From Thermicanus aegyptius DSM 12793 (GTDB lineage Bacteria > Bacillota > Bacilli > Thermicanales > Thermicanaceae): DNA of 64,000 bases. Position numbers and translations under genes: made by a program. The notes beneath the pieces are model-generated. The model saw only the letters and a program-made list of their open reading frames with translations. It ran no database searches and was not told the origin of the DNA. Where the stretch lies: contig NZ_KI783301.1 in NCBI RefSeq assembly GCF_000510645.1, forward strand, positions 3,239,788 through 3,303,787. Direction: 5' to 3'. This document shows positions 17,222 to 26,160 of the stretch, piece by piece; the first letter of the stretch is position 1, and each line of letters opens with the position of its first letter.

Positions 17222-17545
17222 ATGGAGAAATATGAATTCCACTATGTCGAGGAATTGGGGATTGAGATTCCGCATCTTTACGTTCCTTACGATGAATTAA
17301 GTGAGGATGAAAAGGAAGATCTTCAGGTGAAATTCGAGGAGATTAGCGGTAAGATCCCTGAACGGATCCAAGCTTTAGAAAAGGAGTACCGCGATTCATA
17401 TTATCTCTTTGCAAAAGAGCCTTCTGAAGATGCCTTCTATCATGGAATGGAGTATTTGAACCGACTGTCGCGAAATATTTGCGAGCTTAATATTTTATAT
17501 TTACAAATGCAAGGGAATCATTTGGTCACCTATATCGCCGATTAA
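17222..17545 (+). CDS. Uncharacterised 107-residue protein, second paralogue
   Basis: This is the second member of the pair and has exactly the same length. The best-kept blocks are EISGKIPERI (about residues 40-49) and ELNILYLQMQG (about 88-98). The middle segment differs most, and it has a Cys (NICELN) where the first has Ser. No catalytic motif is seen. The start follows GGGAGG. The gene is followed by a strong terminator that closes the region before the oppositely oriented oxidoreductase genes. Function is unknown. Confidence 0.8.
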   Translation: MEKYEFHYVEELGIEIPHLYVPYDELSEDEKEDLQVKFEEISGKIPERIQALEKEYRDSYYLFAKEPSEDAFYHGMEYLNRLSRNICELNILYLQMQGNHLVTYIAD

Positions 17546-17562
17546 CACCGGTTCTTCTATAA

Positions 17563-17605
17563 GAAACAACCCCACCGCGCGCAAGCAGGTTGGGGTTGTT
17601 TCTTT
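17563..17605 (+). terminator. Strong terminator after the 107-residue pair
   Basis: Twelve perfect base pairs (GAAACAACCCCA with TGGGGTTGTTTC) around a 16-base loop, with a short T run after the stem. Confidence 0.8.
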
Positions 17606-17692
17606 GGGTACTAAACTTTTTGCCGCTTCATGTTCCTTGATTATGCCGAGTGCGGTGTTGGCGCACCTAACCCTTTTGATATGATTAGGGTT

Positions 17693-18556
17693 TTATTTAA
17701 ACGTCTTCTCAATCTCCCTGAGGAGTGACTCATTCATCTCTCCCTCTTCAACACCCATATTCCATTTGATTCCCAGTTGAGTCTGGAAGTCGTCTCGCCC
17801 TTCCTCTACAAAGAGGATTCCCTGCACCAAGCCTTCCCGTTCCTTGATGACGCGTATCGCCTCTTCCCGGGTGGGAAGGGGAGCTTCCACGGGAACCAGA
17901 TGCTCTTTATAGAAATCATAGGTATTTACCTTGTTATAGGTGACGCATGGGCTGAAGATGTTGACCAAGGAAAAGCCCCGATGCCGAATCGCCTTTTCGA
18001 TGATTTCCGTCATCCCCTTAATATCTCCGGAGAACGCCTGGGCGACAAAAGTTCCCCCATTGGCGATCGCTGTTGAGAGGGGATCGACAGGATATTCCTT
18101 ATTTCCCTTTACCGTCGTCTTGGTGATGAAATCATGGGCGCTCCGGGGAGAGGTCTGCCCCTTGGTCAGCCCATAAATGTTATTATCCATAACGATATAG
18201 GTAATATCCATGTTGCGGCGAACGGCATGGATAAAGTGTCCCGCACCGATCCCGTACCCGTCGCCGTCACCGCCTGCCGCAATGACGGTCAATTCCGGCC
18301 GCGACATCTTAACTCCCTGCGCCACCGGAAGAGAACGTCCGTGAATCGTATGAAAACCATAGGTCCTCGTATATTCGGAGATTTTGCTGGAGCAGCCGAT
18401 TCCGGTTACGATGACGGCTTCATGGGGAGCGATTTGAAGGTTAAGGAGCGCCTTCTGTACCCCCGCCATGACGCTGTAATGACCGCAACCCGGGCACCAG
18501 GTGGGGGTGTCCCCTTTATAATCTTTCAGGCTTAAGGTTGGTTTCACCATCGCCAT
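17693..18556 (-). CDS. 2-oxoacid:ferredoxin oxidoreductase, beta subunit
   Basis: The 287-residue beta subunit binds thiamine diphosphate and, with the alpha subunit, decarboxylates a 2-oxoacid to acyl-CoA while reducing ferredoxin. It shows TWCPGCGHYSV near residue 20, the TPP motif GDGDGYGIGAGHFIHAVRRN with MDNNIYGLTKGQTSP after it, and FSPCVTYNKVNTYDF, typical of KorB-like proteins. Length is right for the two-subunit type. Its ATG at 18556 lies two bases after the alpha-subunit stop, so the pair is one operon. 2-Oxoglutarate is the likely substrate in aerobic relatives, but pyruvate cannot be excluded. Confidence 0.92.
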   Translation of the reverse strand: MAMVKPTLSLKDYKGDTPTWCPGCGHYSVMAGVQKALLNLQIAPHEAVIVTGIGCSSKISEYTRTYGFHTIHGRSLPVAQGVKMSRPELTVIAAGGDGDGYGIGAGHFIHAVRRNMDITYIVMDNNIYGLTKGQTSPRSAHDFITKTTVKGNKEYPVDPLSTAIANGGTFVAQAFSGDIKGMTEIIEKAIRHRGFSLVNIFSPCVTYNKVNTYDFYKEHLVPVEAPLPTREEAIRVIKEREGLVQGILFVEEGRDDFQTQLGIKWNMGVEEGEMNESLLREIEKTFK

Positions 18557-18557
18557 T

Positions 18558-20282
18558 TTACAACAACTCCTTTACTTCATGATAGACACGGGAAACCGTG
18601 AAAGGATTGCCGTCATATTGGGTGATGAGGAAGCTGGACCCATGAATCGGAAGATGCTGTTTCACCCAATTTAGAAGCTGACCGCTGTAGTTATTCTCCA
18701 CCGAAATCACTTTCTTGCCCAAGAGATAGGGCTTCAATTCTTCCACGGGAAGGGGGTTAAGCTGCTGAATCATGAGGACTCCTACCCGAATCCCATCTTC
18801 CTTGAGCTTCGCCTGAGTTTCCTCCAGCACCCCCCGGGTAGATCCTGCTCCCAGCAAAATGACATCGGCATCCCCATCGGAGATATAGAAAGGAGTGGAA
18901 AGGCGTGCAGGCAAAATCTTCTTCATCCGCTTCTCCACCATCCTGGAGCGATTGGTAATATCTTCGGAGATATAGCCATCCTCGCCATGTTCGTTGGAGC
19001 TTGCCGTATGGACGCCTCCTTCGGTTCCCGGCAGTACCCGCGGCGAGATTCCATCTTCGGTGAAGCGATAACGTTTAAAGATGAACTCTCCCAGCTTCTT
19101 TGCCTCTTCTGCGCCGACCAATTTTCCCCGATTGATCTTTACCCTCTTCGCATCTAAAGAAGGAATCGTGGTCCGGTTCATGCTGAGGGCGAGGTCCAGA
19201 GCGATGTAGACCGGGCACTGATACTGTTCCGCCAGGTTAAAGGCTTCCGCCGCCACATAGAAGGCATCTTCAACGGAGCTGGGATACAGGACGATCCGAG
19301 GAGCATCGCCATGGGAACCGAAAAGGAGGTGATTTAAGTCGCTTTGCTCATGTTTGGTAGGAAGTCCCGTGGAAGGACCACCCCGTTGGGAATCCACAAT
19401 GACCACCGGGGTTTCGCTCATCGCCGCAAGCCCTAACGCCTCCGTCTTTAATGCGAGCCCCGGACCGGAGGTGGAAGTCATTGCTCTTGCTCCGCCATAA
19501 GCCGCACCGATGGCAAAGGTAATGCCCGCGATCTCATCTTCTACCTGCATGATGGTACCGCCCACTTTAGGCAGATTGGCGCTCATCCATTCCATGATTT
19601 CACTGGCAGGGGTGATGGGATAAGCGGAGAGAAAACGGCAGCCGGCCATGAAACTGCCGAACGCCGTCGCTTCATTGCCGGAGATATAGAGGCGATCTCC
19701 CTTCTCCATCTTCTCCAACCGACGGACATAGTTTGATAGATATTGCTCTACCAATTCATATCCTTTTTCCACCGCCGCCTTGTTCGACTGAATGACCGTT
19801 TCTCCTTTTTTAGCGAACTGTTCCTCGATGAAGGAGAAGAATTCCTCCTTCGGCAGGCTGATTAACCCCCCCGTAATCCCCAGGGCGATCATGTTCTTTG
19901 CCAAGGGATTGCCCAATTCCGTCGCCAATTTCTTCAACGGGAAGGAGGCCATCAAGAGTCCATCTTCTTCACGAATGTCTTGTTCCTTCTCCTCCATGAT
20001 GACGATCCCGCCGGGTCGAAGCTCATGACGGTTTACCTCCAAAGTCTCCTTGTCAAAGCATAGGAGAATGTCCGTAAAATCGCCATGATACCGCGTCCGC
20101 TCTGCCGTAGCCCGCAGCTTATAGTTTGTATGCCCACCCTTGATGCGGCTCATAAATTGCCTGTAAGTGGTTACATAGTAGCCATAACGAAAAAGGGTTT
20201 TTGTTAAAATCTCCCCCGTAGAATCTACCCCTTCCCCCTGTTGGCCTCCCACTTTCCATTCGATGGAACGAAGAGTTTCCAT
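18558..20282 (-). CDS. 2-oxoacid:ferredoxin oxidoreductase, fused gamma-alpha subunit
   Basis: In this 574-residue protein the gamma domain comes first (about 1-190, opening EWKVGGQQGEGVDSTGEIL) and the alpha domain follows (about 205-574, with GNEATAFGSFMAGCRFLSAYPITPASEIMEW and TSGPGLALKTEALGLAAM). This fusion is typical of KorA in Actinobacteria and Bacillales. No ferredoxin-like delta domain is present, so electrons must go to a separate ferredoxin. I chose ATG at 20282, with GAGGTGAT upstream, since the promoter at 20352-20380 makes a more upstream start in this frame untranscribed. Confidence 0.93.
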   Translation of the reverse strand: METLRSIEWKVGGQQGEGVDSTGEILTKTLFRYGYYVTTYRQFMSRIKGGHTNYKLRATAERTRYHGDFTDILLCFDKETLEVNRHELRPGGIVIMEEKEQDIREEDGLLMASFPLKKLATELGNPLAKNMIALGITGGLISLPKEEFFSFIEEQFAKKGETVIQSNKAAVEKGYELVEQYLSNYVRRLEKMEKGDRLYISGNEATAFGSFMAGCRFLSAYPITPASEIMEWMSANLPKVGGTIMQVEDEIAGITFAIGAAYGGARAMTSTSGPGLALKTEALGLAAMSETPVVIVDSQRGGPSTGLPTKHEQSDLNHLLFGSHGDAPRIVLYPSSVEDAFYVAAEAFNLAEQYQCPVYIALDLALSMNRTTIPSLDAKRVKINRGKLVGAEEAKKLGEFIFKRYRFTEDGISPRVLPGTEGGVHTASSNEHGEDGYISEDITNRSRMVEKRMKKILPARLSTPFYISDGDADVILLGAGSTRGVLEETQAKLKEDGIRVGVLMIQQLNPLPVEELKPYLLGKKVISVENNYSGQLLNWVKQHLPIHGSSFLITQYDGNPFTVSRVYHEVKELL

Positions 20283-20351
20283 GCAGATCACCTCAATTTT
20301 TATATAACAGGTCTTGTTTTGATATATTACAAATCGCCTGTCGCTATAGAA

Positions 20352-20380
20352 AGTATACACCATTTCTCACTTTATTTCAA
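20352..20380 (-). promoter_or_regulatory. Promoter of the 2-oxoacid oxidoreductase operon
   Basis: On the minus strand TTGAAA (20380-20375), a 17-base spacer and TATACT (20357-20352) form a strong sigma-A promoter, with the transcript start about 60 bases before the ATG at 20282. Confidence 0.7.
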
Positions 20381-20499
20381 TATAACAGTTTATATTTATA
20401 CAGTATTACAGTTTGGCGAAGTTGACGTCATCGTTTTCTGCACGCACCGAAACAACCGGCTGTAGGCGATAAAAAGGGCGGATTGTCTACCTTCCTTAA

Positions 20500-20532
20500 A
20501 AGAAAAAAGAGGAGATGGCCTCGCATCTCCTC
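20500..20532 (-). terminator. Terminator after the rhodanese gene
   Basis: GAGGAGATG and CATCTCCTC arms with a six-base loop, followed on the minus strand by TTTTTTC and more T. Confidence 0.85.
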
Positions 20533-20541
20533 CACAAAGCA

Positions 20542-20853
20542 TTAAGCCCCGACCTCAATCTCCCCCGGCCAGTTGAGCATCCCACCCGCGACGTTCACCG
20601 TCTTAAACCCGAGTTGGGACAGATAACGGGCCGCCATGGCGCTCCGGTTGCCGCTGCGGCAGATGATGTAGATTTCCTTCTCTTTATCCAGTTCAACGTA
20701 ACGCCTCGGAATCTCACCCAGGGGAATGTGTATCGCTCCCGGAATATGTTCTGCCAGCCACTCCACCAATTCCCGGACATCAAGGAGATAAATTTCCTCC
20801 CCATTCCTCATCCGTTCATACAGCTCGTCGGCCCAGATTTCTGTAAACGGCAC
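20542..20853 (-). CDS. Single-domain rhodanese (sulfurtransferase)
   Basis: The 103-residue protein is a one-domain rhodanese that would carry a persulfide on Cys65 of the loop CRSGNRS. The fold is complete: LLDVRELVEWLAEHIPGAIHIPLGEI, then IYIICRSGNRSAMAARYLSQLGF and VNVAGGMLNWPG. There is no signal peptide, so it acts in the cytoplasm. The start is GTG at 20853 behind AAGGAG. It has its own promoter with an overlapping ATACCC/GGTAT inverted repeat, like the operators of CsoR-type regulators. The related repressor CstR controls rhodanese genes in Staphylococcus in response to sulfide stress; a similar role is possible here. Confidence 0.92.
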   Translation of the reverse strand: MPFTEIWADELYERMRNGEEIYLLDVRELVEWLAEHIPGAIHIPLGEIPRRYVELDKEKEIYIICRSGNRSAMAARYLSQLGFKTVNVAGGMLNWPGEIEVGA

Positions 20854-20912
20854 CTGTTCATGCTCCTTTCCCTATCGAAGATCAAACTCGCCGGGGTTCT
20901 ATCCATGGATAT

Positions 20913-20955
20913 ATACCCTATATGGTATTTTAAGGCGGATTTCTCCTATTGTCAA
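20913..20955 (-). promoter_or_regulatory. Rhodanese promoter with CsoR/CstR-like operator
   Basis: On the minus strand TTGACA (20955-20950), a 17-base spacer and TAAAAT (20932-20927) form the promoter. An inverted repeat ATACCC-TATAT-GGTAT at 20913-20928 overlaps the -10 and the start of transcription. The copA operator at 29912-29928 has the same half-sites (ATACCC/GGGTAT) with the same five-base spacing. Confidence 0.6.
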
Positions 20956-21066
20956 CGTGTTAATAGCCTATAATTCTATTCTACACCCTTTGCAATTCAC
21001 CGACAAATACCATATCCTTCCCGGGCAGATAACCCCCTCATAAATAGGCAGCATGAACGGTTCAGT

Positions 21067-23829
21067 TCAACCGGTGTTCCGAAGCCCAGCGGCAATGCCA
21101 TTGATGGTTAACAAGACCTCTTTGCGCAGGGAGGGATCCTCTTCCCCTTCCGCCAAACTCCTAAGCCGCCCGATCAGTTCCACCTGCAGGAAATTGAGGG
21201 GATCTACATAAGGATTACGCAGACGGATGGAGGAACGAATGACGGGGATTCTCTCCATCAATTCCCGCTGCCCCGAGATGAAAAGAATCATCTTCTCTGT
21301 TCGGCGATATTCTTCTTCAATGGCGGAAAAAATGCGATTGGCCACCGCCTGATCTTGAACAAGATGCATGTATTCCCTCGCTGCCAACAGATCCGCCTTC
21401 ATGAGCGCCATCTGCAGCGTGTCGATCAGGTTATGGAAAAACGGCCAATCCCGGTACATCTCCTGCAGGAGCTCCCCTCCCCCTCTCGCCGCGAACCGAT
21501 CCAAGGCATACCCCGCGGCATACCAGGCAGGCAAAAGCTGCCTACTCTGGGTCCAAGCGAAAACCCAAGGGATTGCCCGCAAATCTTCAAAACGCCCACT
21601 CCCCTTCCGACTGATGGGTCGGGAGCCGATCGGGAGAGAGCCCAATTCCGGGAAAGGAGTGGATTGCTTGAAGTATTGGAAGAAGTCGCGATCTTGGAAG
21701 ACGATCTCCCGATACTTCCCATGGGCATAGGCTGAGATTTCCTCCATCGCTTTTTCCCAGGTTTTCCGCCTCTCGAGAACCTCCTCCCCCCGCTCCTGAT
21801 TCCGAAAGGTTACCTCCAAAAGGGCTGAGGTGGCTTGTTCCAAACTGCGATGGGCGATCTCCCGGATGAGGTAACGGGAGGAAAGGACCTCCCCTTGTTC
21901 CGTCATCTTTATGGCGCCACAGCTCGCTTCCAGGGGCTGGGAGAGAATGCTGCGATTTAGGGGCCCTCCACCTCTCCCCAAAGCACCCCCCCGTCCGTGG
22001 AAATATTTGAGCCGGATCCCATATCGCGAAGCGACCCGGTACATTTCCTGCTGTGCCTTATAGAGATGCCAATTGGCGGTAAGAGTTCCACCATCCTTGC
22101 TGGAATCGGAGTAACCCAGCATGACTTCCTGAAGGTCCCCTCTGGCTTTTAGATGTTCCCTGTAGAGGGGAAGCGTGAAGAGGGCGTTAAGGATGGCGGG
22201 GGACGCCTCCAAATCTTCGATCGTTTCGAAGAGAGGGGCCACATGGAGCTTGCTTTCAACCCTTCCGTCCCGGTGACGGCGATATAGTCCCGCCTCCTTC
22301 GCCAGAACGAGAACTTCCAAGATATCGCTTACCGACTCGCTCATGCTGACGAGATAAACCTGGATGGCACGCTCTCCAAACTCCTTGTGAATTCGGGCGA
22401 TCATTTGAAAGACCGCGAAAACGGTCTGAACCGATGCAGGGTATTCCTCGATGAATGAGATAAGGGGCCGGGGATCATCCAGCACCCGGACAAGCAAAGA
22501 AACCTTCTCCTCTTCCGATAGAGAGGGATAATCTTCTGCGAGGCCGGTGGCACGAAAAATTTCCGTCAGCGTTCCTTCATGTTCTCCGCTGTGATTCCGG
22601 ATATCCAGGGTGGCTAAGTGAAAGCCAAAAAGCTCCACCTGACGGATCAAATGGCGAAGGGGACGGACAAAATGGCCCTTCGGATGATGCCGGAGGATCG
22701 AGCTTTCGATCTTCCTCAGATCGGCTAAAAGCTGCTCCGCATTCTCATATCCTCCCTCTTTTCCCGCCTCAACCCGTTCCAATTTCTCGATCATCACCCG
22801 AATCGCCCGACGATACCCTTCGTGGGGGATGAGCCAGCGCTCCTCCGGCGGAAGGAGCTCCTCCTCTTCCAGGAGGGCGGCCACTTCACCGCTGATAGGG
22901 GCGCAATGAACCGATTGGCTTAACTGCCTCATCAACCGATAGAGGGCAGTTCGGTACTTTCGAAGCACGAGGCTCCGATGGCGTTTCATCGTCTCATAGG
23001 TGATTTCCGGCGTCACATTGGGATTGCCGTCCCGATCCCCGCCGATCCAAGAGCCAAAATGGAGATAATGGGGGATTTGCCACCTTTCTTGGGGATATTC
23101 TTTCTTCAATACCTCTTCCAATTCTTCGTGCACTTCGGGCAGGAGGTCAAAAAGGGTTTCGTCAAAGTAATAGAGCCCATTCATCACCTCATCCAACACG
23201 GTGGGGCGACGATCCCTCAGTTCCTCCGTTTGCCATAAGATGGCTATCTCATTAAAAAGATCTTCCTCCAAAAGTTCTCTCTCCCGGTGGGTTAGGAGGG
23301 GATGATCCAATTCTTCCAGAAGCTGCGAGATCCGATGGTGACTTTCTAAAACGGTCCTCCGGGCCGCTTCGGTGGGGTGGGCGGTTATGACCAACTCCAA
23401 GGACATCCGGTCCAACTTTTCTTTAAGCTCTTCGACCGTCACCCCCTTTTCTTTCAAGCGGTGAACCGCCTCTTCCATCGAACCGGGCTGCCGGATCTCT
23501 TCCTCATTCCTGCGATATTGCCTCCGCCTCCGAATGCGGTGGTTCTGCTCGGCAATATTTACCAAGTGAAAATAGAGGGTAAATGCCCGAATCACATCCC
23601 CCCTCAATGGAGGGGTTAAGCCGTGAATCCGTTCCTTAAGGCGTTCATAAATCTCTTGATGGTAAGATTGCCGCAAAGACTTGGTCATCTCACGGATCTC
23701 TTCTACCGTGTTAAGGAGTTCTTCTCCTCCGTGGGAAATCAGGACTTGCCCAAGCAATCGCCCGAGAAATTTTACATCCCTTCGCAATGGAGCCGTCGAA
23801 TCCCAGTCTCTCGCCAGCATGGTGCTCAT
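21067..23829 (-). CDS. ppc: Phosphoenolpyruvate carboxylase
   Basis: This 920-residue enzyme adds bicarbonate to phosphoenolpyruvate to form oxaloacetate, refilling the TCA cycle. Catalytic motifs are intact: VITAHPTEAARRTV with His151, the central GYSDSSKDGGTLTANW, and FHGRGGALGRGGGP. The C-terminus ends in RNTG, the usual last residues of the bacterial enzyme. Length is normal. The ATG at 23829 follows GGGGAGGG. It is a single gene with its own promoter at 23887-23915. Together with the oxidoreductase next door it suggests flexible flow of carbon into C4 and C5 acids. Confidence 0.97.
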   Translation of the reverse strand: MSTMLARDWDSTAPLRRDVKFLGRLLGQVLISHGGEELLNTVEEIREMTKSLRQSYHQEIYERLKERIHGLTPPLRGDVIRAFTLYFHLVNIAEQNHRIRRRRQYRRNEEEIRQPGSMEEAVHRLKEKGVTVEELKEKLDRMSLELVITAHPTEAARRTVLESHHRISQLLEELDHPLLTHRERELLEEDLFNEIAILWQTEELRDRRPTVLDEVMNGLYYFDETLFDLLPEVHEELEEVLKKEYPQERWQIPHYLHFGSWIGGDRDGNPNVTPEITYETMKRHRSLVLRKYRTALYRLMRQLSQSVHCAPISGEVAALLEEEELLPPEERWLIPHEGYRRAIRVMIEKLERVEAGKEGGYENAEQLLADLRKIESSILRHHPKGHFVRPLRHLIRQVELFGFHLATLDIRNHSGEHEGTLTEIFRATGLAEDYPSLSEEEKVSLLVRVLDDPRPLISFIEEYPASVQTVFAVFQMIARIHKEFGERAIQVYLVSMSESVSDILEVLVLAKEAGLYRRHRDGRVESKLHVAPLFETIEDLEASPAILNALFTLPLYREHLKARGDLQEVMLGYSDSSKDGGTLTANWHLYKAQQEMYRVASRYGIRLKYFHGRGGALGRGGGPLNRSILSQPLEASCGAIKMTEQGEVLSSRYLIREIAHRSLEQATSALLEVTFRNQERGEEVLERRKTWEKAMEEISAYAHGKYREIVFQDRDFFQYFKQSTPFPELGSLPIGSRPISRKGSGRFEDLRAIPWVFAWTQSRQLLPAWYAAGYALDRFAARGGGELLQEMYRDWPFFHNLIDTLQMALMKADLLAAREYMHLVQDQAVANRIFSAIEEEYRRTEKMILFISGQRELMERIPVIRSSIRLRNPYVDPLNFLQVELIGRLRSLAEGEEDPSLRKEVLLTINGIAAGLRNTG

Positions 23830-23886
23830 CGATTTCCCTCCCCTTCAATCGAACAATTCTATTATTTTCTGATTTCTTATCTATTT

Positions 23887-23915
23887 ATTCTATCGGTCTT
23901 TCTCCTTTTATTCAA
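23887..23915 (-). promoter_or_regulatory. ppc promoter
   Basis: On the minus strand TTGAAT (23915-23910), a 17-base spacer and TAGAAT (23892-23887). Confidence 0.65.
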
Positions 23916-23935
23916 GCAAAAAGGTTAATCGGACG

Positions 23936-23974
23936 ATAAAAAAAGAGCCTTCCCATCGGGGGGTTGGCTCTTTT
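23936..23974 (-). terminator. Terminator of the amino-acid ABC transporter operon
   Basis: AAAAGAGCC and GGCTCTTTT arms around a GC-rich loop, followed by a T run on the minus strand, directly after the last permease gene. Confidence 0.85.
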
Positions 23975-23976
23975 GG

Positions 23977-24627
23977 TCAGTAGCTTTGATGAATCATTTT
24001 TCGTTGTTGGCGTCTGGCTAGAACCGACAAAGTATAATTCAAAGCAAAATAGGTTAAGGCAACCATGCCGAAGATTGAAAATACCTGTGCCGGTGTATTG
24101 TATTGGCCCATGATGATCATTCCTTTTCCCGTCAGCTCCTCAACCCCCACCGCCCAAACAAAAGAGGTGTCTTTTACTACGGTGACAAATTGGGATACCA
24201 GCGGCGGAATCATGTTTCGCAAAGCTTGCGGGAGAATGATGTGAACCAGCGTCTGCCTGTACGTAAACCCTTGAGACTTTGCCGCTTCCCATTGTCCTTT
24301 GTCGATGGAGTTCAGCCCACCACGCACAATTTCGGCAATAATCGCCGACGTAAATACCGTCATGGCTAAAATTCCTGAATAAACGGGTTCCAGGGTGGTC
24401 AAAAAGCGAAACGACAAAATAAAGAGAAGCAAGGGAACGTTTCGAACGACTTCAATATAAAACGCGGCAGCTCTCCCCAGTAAAAAGTGGTTAGAATATC
24501 GCGCGATTCCCAAGATCGTACCGATTAGAAAACTAAAGAGAATCGTCATCACCGCAATATATAATGTGGTCATCAATCCTTGGGCGAGGAATCGAAATAT
24601 TTCCGGTTTAAACAGCTCAGAAATCAT
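23977..24627 (-). CDS. Polar amino-acid ABC transporter permease (second)
   Basis: The 216-residue membrane subunit has about five helices and the HisMQ-family EAA loop ([30 protein letters not shown]) that contacts the ATPase. Its ATG overlaps the stop codon of the other permease as ATGA, so the two are made together and probably form a heterodimer. It is the last gene of the operon. GlnP/GltK-like proteins are the closest in type; glutamine, glutamate or aspartate is the likely substrate, but this is not fixed by sequence. Confidence 0.9.
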   Translation of the reverse strand: MISELFKPEIFRFLAQGLMTTLYIAVMTILFSFLIGTILGIARYSNHFLLGRAAAFYIEVVRNVPLLLFILSFRFLTTLEPVYSGILAMTVFTSAIIAEIVRGGLNSIDKGQWEAAKSQGFTYRQTLVHIILPQALRNMIPPLVSQFVTVVKDTSFVWAVGVEELTGKGMIIMGQYNTPAQVFSIFGMVALTYFALNYTLSVLARRQQRKMIHQSY

Positions 24628-25310
24628 GCCGTCACCTCCGCTCTACGCTCCAAATAACGAGCGAGCCTGGCCAACGGATAGCAGAGGGAGAGATAAAGTA
24701 AACCGACAACCACATAAGCCGGGCCGTAATACAAGGTGTCACTCGACCAAGAATCGGCATGATACATGATATCCCCCCCGGCAACCATGGCAAGAACGGA
24801 GGTGTTTTTAATCAAGTTCACCGCCTGGTTGGTTAGAGGAGGGAAAACAACTCTTAATGTCTGAGGCAAGATGATATAGCGCATCGCTTTCCAATAGGTG
24901 AAGCCTTGGGATAGGGCCGCTTCCATTTGCCCCCGGTGAATGGACTGAATGCCGGCACGCACCACCTCGGCAATATATGCCCCGTGGTAAATTCCCACTC
25001 CCAAAATTCCCACCGCCAAGACATGCAGCATAATCCCCAAATGCGGGAGACCATGATATAAGACAAATACCTGAATCACCAAGGGAGTATTTTGAATAAA
25101 TTCTACATACACCCTGCTCATCAGTTTAGATGGTTTCCAAGGGGAAGTCGCAAGCATTCCAAAGATTGTCCCGAGTATCATCGCTAACGTTAAGCCAAGG
25201 ACGGATACCAGAATGGTTGTTCCAAACCCTTCTGCAAATAGGGTCCAATCGCGAAATAAGGCTTCCCATTTAAACCATGCGAAAGGTCCAACCACTATTG
25301 AAGACCCCAC
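24624..25310 (-). CDS. Polar amino-acid ABC transporter permease (first)
   Basis: This 228-residue permease carries the same type of EAA loop ([30 protein letters not shown]) and about five membrane helices. The GTG at 25310 would overlap the binding-protein gene by 16 bases; a second GTG five codons on, at 25295, has a GTGGGG nine bases upstream and may be the real start. It is coupled by ATGA to the downstream permease. Confidence 0.88.
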   Translation of the reverse strand: MGSSIVVGPFAWFKWEALFRDWTLFAEGFGTTILVSVLGLTLAMILGTIFGMLATSPWKPSKLMSRVYVEFIQNTPLVIQVFVLYHGLPHLGIMLHVLAVGILGVGIYHGAYIAEVVRAGIQSIHRGQMEAALSQGFTYWKAMRYIILPQTLRVVFPPLTNQAVNLIKNTSVLAMVAGGDIMYHADSWSSDTLYYGPAYVVVGLLYLSLCYPLARLARYLERRAEVTA

Positions 25311-26110
25311 TTCTGAATCAATTTGTCCAGTTCACCGGAATCTTTCAGCTCTCGAATCGTATCATTTACCACCTTGGCCAATCCATCATTCCCTTTTTTG
25401 CTGGCAACGCCATAATCTTGCGGACTAAATTTATCATCAAGAATCACCTTCGAATCATTGAGGTAACCCGCAAGGATCGAGCGGTCCACCGAGAAACTGT
25501 CGACACGGCCGGATTCCAACGCCGTATTAATTTCGGGATAGGTGGCAAATTCAAGAAAATTCACCTTGATCCCTAGCTTGTCGGCTGCTTCCTGGATCGC
25601 TTTTTTCGTGGTGGCGCTTTGGGCTACTCCAATGGTCTTGCCGTTTAGATCTTTCAAACCGGTGATGCCGGAGTCTTTTTTCACCATAAGCCCTACAGAA
25701 TCCGTATAATATGGATCGGAAAAGTTATAGCTTTTCTTGCGTTCTTCCGTAATCGTAAACGTTGCTACCACGATATCGACATCTCCGTTATCGAGCAGGG
25801 GACCACGGGTTTTCGCCGTCACAGCCTGAAGTTCAACTTTATTGGGATCTCCCAAAATTTTCTTGGCAATCGCCCTGGCAATATCCACTTCAAACCCGTC
25901 AATCTGATCCGTTTTGGGGTCTTTATAGCCGAATTTCGGCACATCGGCTTTCACTCCTACCTTGAGTACCCCGCGGTCTTGGATGGCTTTGACATCGGCA
26001 GGCGTTGAGTCACTTCCGGTGTCGGAGGAAGTGGATGTAGCAGAACCACAACCTGCCAATAAAATGGCGAACAGAAATAAACTTGTCAAAAGAATTCCAA
26101 TTTTTTTCAT
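25295..26110 (-). CDS. Amino-acid ABC transporter substrate-binding lipoprotein
   Basis: The 271-residue protein has a lipoprotein signal (MKKIGILLTSLFLFAILLAG with the modified Cys in LAGCGS) and a family 3 solute-binding domain. The segment GVLKVGVKADVPKFGYKDPK, then DGFEVDIARAIAKKI, and DNGDVDIVVATFTITEERKKSYNFSDPYY match binding proteins for glutamine, glutamate or aspartate. It is held on the outer face of the membrane and delivers substrate to the two permeases. AAGGAGG precedes the ATG. It is the second gene of the operon. Confidence 0.92.
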   Translation of the reverse strand: MKKIGILLTSLFLFAILLAGCGSATSTSSDTGSDSTPADVKAIQDRGVLKVGVKADVPKFGYKDPKTDQIDGFEVDIARAIAKKILGDPNKVELQAVTAKTRGPLLDNGDVDIVVATFTITEERKKSYNFSDPYYTDSVGLMVKKDSGITGLKDLNGKTIGVAQSATTKKAIQEAADKLGIKVNFLEFATYPEINTALESGRVDSFSVDRSILAGYLNDSKVILDDKFSPQDYGVASKKGNDGLAKVVNDTIRELKDSGELDKLIQKWGLQ

Positions 26111-26160
26111 CTGTGCATATCCTCCTTATCGATATATTGTAATCCTGAGTTTTATCAGGC

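Noticed and set aside
20282-20363. Longer N-terminus for the 2-oxoacid oxidoreductase alpha subunit
   Set aside because: The added residues have no similarity, lack a ribosome binding site and overlap the -10 box of the operon promoter.
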